A program made the translations under genes and the position numbers. Below are positions 5,886-5,909 of a stretch of 5,909 nt of DNA, in pieces; the stretch's first letter is position 1, and every line of letters starts with the position of its first letter. The notes under the pieces were generated by a model. It was not told the origin of the DNA. It was given only the letters and a program-made list of their open reading frames with translations, and searched no databases. The stretch lies in contig JAFQIF010000229.1 in assembly GCA_017397695.1 (NCBI GenBank), positions 1-5,909 of the forward strand, written 5' to 3'. The stretch is from Clostridia bacterium (GTDB lineage: Bacteria > Bacillota_A > Clostridia > Christensenellales > Aristaeellaceae).

Positions 5886-5909
5886 TCTATGATATTACAC
5901 GTTCTTGGT

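Overview
The window looks like a chromosomal segment of a moderately GC-rich anaerobic Firmicute, probably a gut Clostridia-type bacterium. The basis is the clostridial style of the copper ATPase with a C-terminal HMA domain, strong AGGAGG-type ribosome binding sites and GC-biased codon third positions. The exact taxon cannot be read from the sequence.

Layout. Bases 1-191 are the 3' end of a xylose isomerase gene (xylA, + strand), which ends without the usual C-terminal tail. After an 82-base gap without a visible terminator or good promoter comes copA (274-2793, +). It encodes a Cu(I)-exporting P1B-type ATPase with an HMA domain at each end. The C-terminal HMA domain is preceded by its own in-frame AAGGAGG and ATG, so a free CopZ-like 69-residue copper chaperone may be made from the same frame. 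Bases 2794-3201 contain no gene. They hold two inverted copies of a structured element of about 155-160 bases plus a degenerate partial third copy. Three hairpins in each copy keep their stems while the bases change, and the third keeps a 20-base loop with a conserved core.

The right part is a minus-strand operon, read in the order DUF47/PhoU-like protein (5801-5142), PiT-family permease (5137-4064), HAD-IIA phosphatase (4041-3202). The gaps are 4 and 22 bases. The likely theme is phosphate: a low-affinity Pi permease, its PhoU-like accessory protein, and a phosphatase that could release Pi inside the cell. A strong hairpin (5855-5885) lies just upstream of the operon.

The copA gene and the phosphate operon converge on the repeat region. 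Each therefore transcribes one copy of the element in the same sense at its 3' end. The internal copZ start and the covarying 3' elements are the two most interesting points.
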